From NCBI GenBank assembly GCA_020435865.1, contig JAGQYZ010000096.1, forward strand, positions 1 to 6,178: a stretch of DNA of 6,178 nucleotides. Reading direction: 5' to 3'. Numbering within the stretch: the stretch's first letter is position 1; each line of letters starts with the position of its first letter. Positions 4,965 through 6,178 of the stretch are shown piece by piece. The notes under the pieces are model-generated. The model did not search any database. It had not been told where the DNA came from and was given only the letters and a program-made list of their open reading frames with translations. The position numbers and the translations under genes were made by a program. This DNA is from Aequorivita sp. (GTDB lineage Bacteria > Bacteroidota > Bacteroidia > Flavobacteriales > Flavobacteriaceae).

Positions 4965-6178
4965 ATGAGCGATAACAATAAAAAATTGCAAGAAATAATT
5001 GCTGAAGCCAAAAAGGGTGGTGGCGAAAAGCGAATTTCAAAACAACACGAAAAGAAAAAACTTACTGCCCGCGAACGTGTGGAATATCTTCTTGACGAAG
5101 GCTCCTTTGAAGAAATGGGCATTCTTGTAACTCACCGAACCACCGATTTTGATATGCAAAAGGAAGTGTATTATGGTGATGGTGTAGTTACAGGTTATGG
5201 TACAATTAACGGTCGTTTGGTTTACGTTTTTGCACAAGATTTTACAGTTTTTGGTGGTGCACTTTCAGAAACACACGCAGAAAAAATTTGTAAAATAATG
5301 GACCACGCTGTTAGTGTTGGCGCGCCAATAATTGGTTTAAACGATTCCGGCGGGGCGCGAATTCAGGAAGGTGTTCGGAGTTTGGGGGGGTATGCTGATA
5401 TTTTTTATAGAAATGTGCAAGCTTCAGGCGTGATTCCGCAGATTTCAGCAATAATGGGACCGTGTGCTGGTGGCGCGGTTTATTCGCCAGCGATGACTGA
5501 TTTCACTTTGATGGTGCAGGACAGTAGTTATATGTTTGTTACGGGACCAAATGTTGTAAAAACCGTTACCAATGAAAATGTAACTTCCGAGGAGTTAGGT
5601 GGCGCGAGAACCCATGCAACTAAAAGTGGGGTAACACATTTTACTGCTGCGAATGATATTGTGTGTTTGGAACAGATAAAAACCCTGCTCAGTTATCTTC
5701 CACAAAATAATAAATCGGTTACTGAGAAATTACCTTTTGAAGCCTCGGATGAATTTCGGGACGAATTGGAAACCATTGTCCCAGATTCCGCAACCAAGCC
5801 ATACGATATGCACGGGGTAATCAAAGGAATAATTGACGAAGATTCTTTTTTTGAAGTGCATAAAGATTATGCAGATAATATTATTGTCGGCTTTGCGCGA
5901 CTTGGCGGCAGAAGTATTGGTATAGTTGCCAATCAGCCAATGAGTTTGGCGGGTGTTCTGGATGTTGACAGTTCCAAAAAAGGAGCACGTTTTACACGTT
6001 TCTGCGATTGTTTTAATATTCCGCTTTTGGTTTTGGTAGATGTTCCTGGTTTCCTTCCGGGAACTGATCAAGAATGGAACGGAATTATTCTTAACGGTGC
6101 AAAGCTACTCTATGCATTAAGCGAAGCAACTGTACCACGAGTTACTGTAATTACCCGAAAAGCCTACGGTGGTGCTTA
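4965..6178 (+). CDS. Acyl-CoA (probably propionyl-CoA) carboxylase carboxyltransferase beta subunit, 3' end missing
   Basis: Crotonase-fold carboxyltransferase that moves CO2 from carboxybiotin to an acyl-CoA. The frame runs from ATG 4965 to the window end without a stop: 404 complete codons of a family usually 510-530 aa long. The ATG is the first in frame after a TAG at 4920. The N-terminal half has the [20 protein letters not shown] start (31-50), [14 protein letters not shown] (71-84), [14 protein letters not shown] (89-102), [13 protein letters not shown] (125-137) and [12 protein letters not shown] (165-176), whose paired glycines form an oxyanion hole. [12 protein letters not shown] (212-223) follows. 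The C-terminal half has [21 protein letters not shown] (323-343), [13 protein letters not shown] (358-370) and [10 protein letters not shown] (395-404). Having both halves in one chain separates it from AccA/AccD and points to the PccB family, where propionyl-CoA, acetyl-CoA or methylcrotonyl-CoA are alternative substrates. Propionyl-CoA is inferred, not shown. It is third in the operon, after the repeat-filled spacer. Confidence 0.93.
   Translation, partial: MSDNNKKLQEIIAEAKKGGGEKRISKQHEKKKLTARERVEYLLDEGSFEEMGILVTHRTTDFDMQKEVYYGDGVVTGYGTINGRLVYVFAQDFTVFGGALSETHAEKICKIMDHAVSVGAPIIGLNDSGGARIQEGVRSLGGYADIFYRNVQASGVIPQISAIMGPCAGGAVYSPAMTDFTLMVQDSSYMFVTGPNVVKTVTNENVTSEELGGARTHATKSGVTHFTAANDIVCLEQIKTLLSYLPQNNKSVTEKLPFEASDEFRDELETIVPDSATKPYDMHGVIKGIIDEDSFFEVHKDYADNIIVGFARLGGRSIGIVANQPMSLAGVLDVDSSKKGARFTRFCDCFNIPLLVLVDVPGFLPGTDQEWNGIILNGAKLLYALSEATVPRVTVITRKAYGGA

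Noticed and set aside
1..6178. A novel defence or mobile system
   Set aside because: All five genes belong to well-known housekeeping or metabolic families, and codon and base use look uniform along the window.

Overview
The window looks like ordinary chromosome from a member of the Bacteroidota, most likely a flavobacterium. Four things point that way: AT-rich DNA, genes without clear Shine-Dalgarno sequences, a TTTG / TAnnTTTG-type promoter, and an oversized signal peptidase I with an extra N-terminal membrane domain. The genus cannot be fixed from the sequence alone.

Layout from left to right. (1) A 5'-truncated signal peptidase I gene (lepB) on the plus strand runs to base 1529. (2) A 189-bp gap between convergent genes holds two inverted repeats next to the lepB stop, a decaying array of 11-bp repeats, and another small inverted repeat. 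(3) A minus-strand gene (1719-2837) encodes a lipoprotein of the PQQ-dependent soluble sugar dehydrogenase family. (4) A 116-bp divergent promoter region carries a good plus-strand Bacteroidota promoter. (5) A plus-strand operon encodes the three parts of a biotin-dependent acyl-CoA carboxylase: a free-standing biotin carboxyl carrier protein (2954-3448), biotin carboxylase (3441-4883) and the carboxyltransferase beta subunit (4965 to the window end, cut off). No gap in the window exceeds 300 bases.

The last three genes form one enzyme. The carboxylase subunit charges the biotin on the carrier with CO2 using ATP and bicarbonate, and the carboxyltransferase moves it to an acyl-CoA. The carboxyltransferase is of the fused PccB type rather than split AccA/AccD, so propionyl-CoA to methylmalonyl-CoA is the most likely reaction. 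The first two genes overlap by 8 nt. The third is set apart by an 81-bp spacer that is mostly an imperfect palindrome resembling a dispersed intergenic repeat.

I found no mobile element, CRISPR array, RNA gene, defence system or undescribed system. The most unusual material is non-coding: the palindromic repeat inside the carboxylase operon and the 11-bp array after lepB. The unusual architecture of the signal peptidase comes next.
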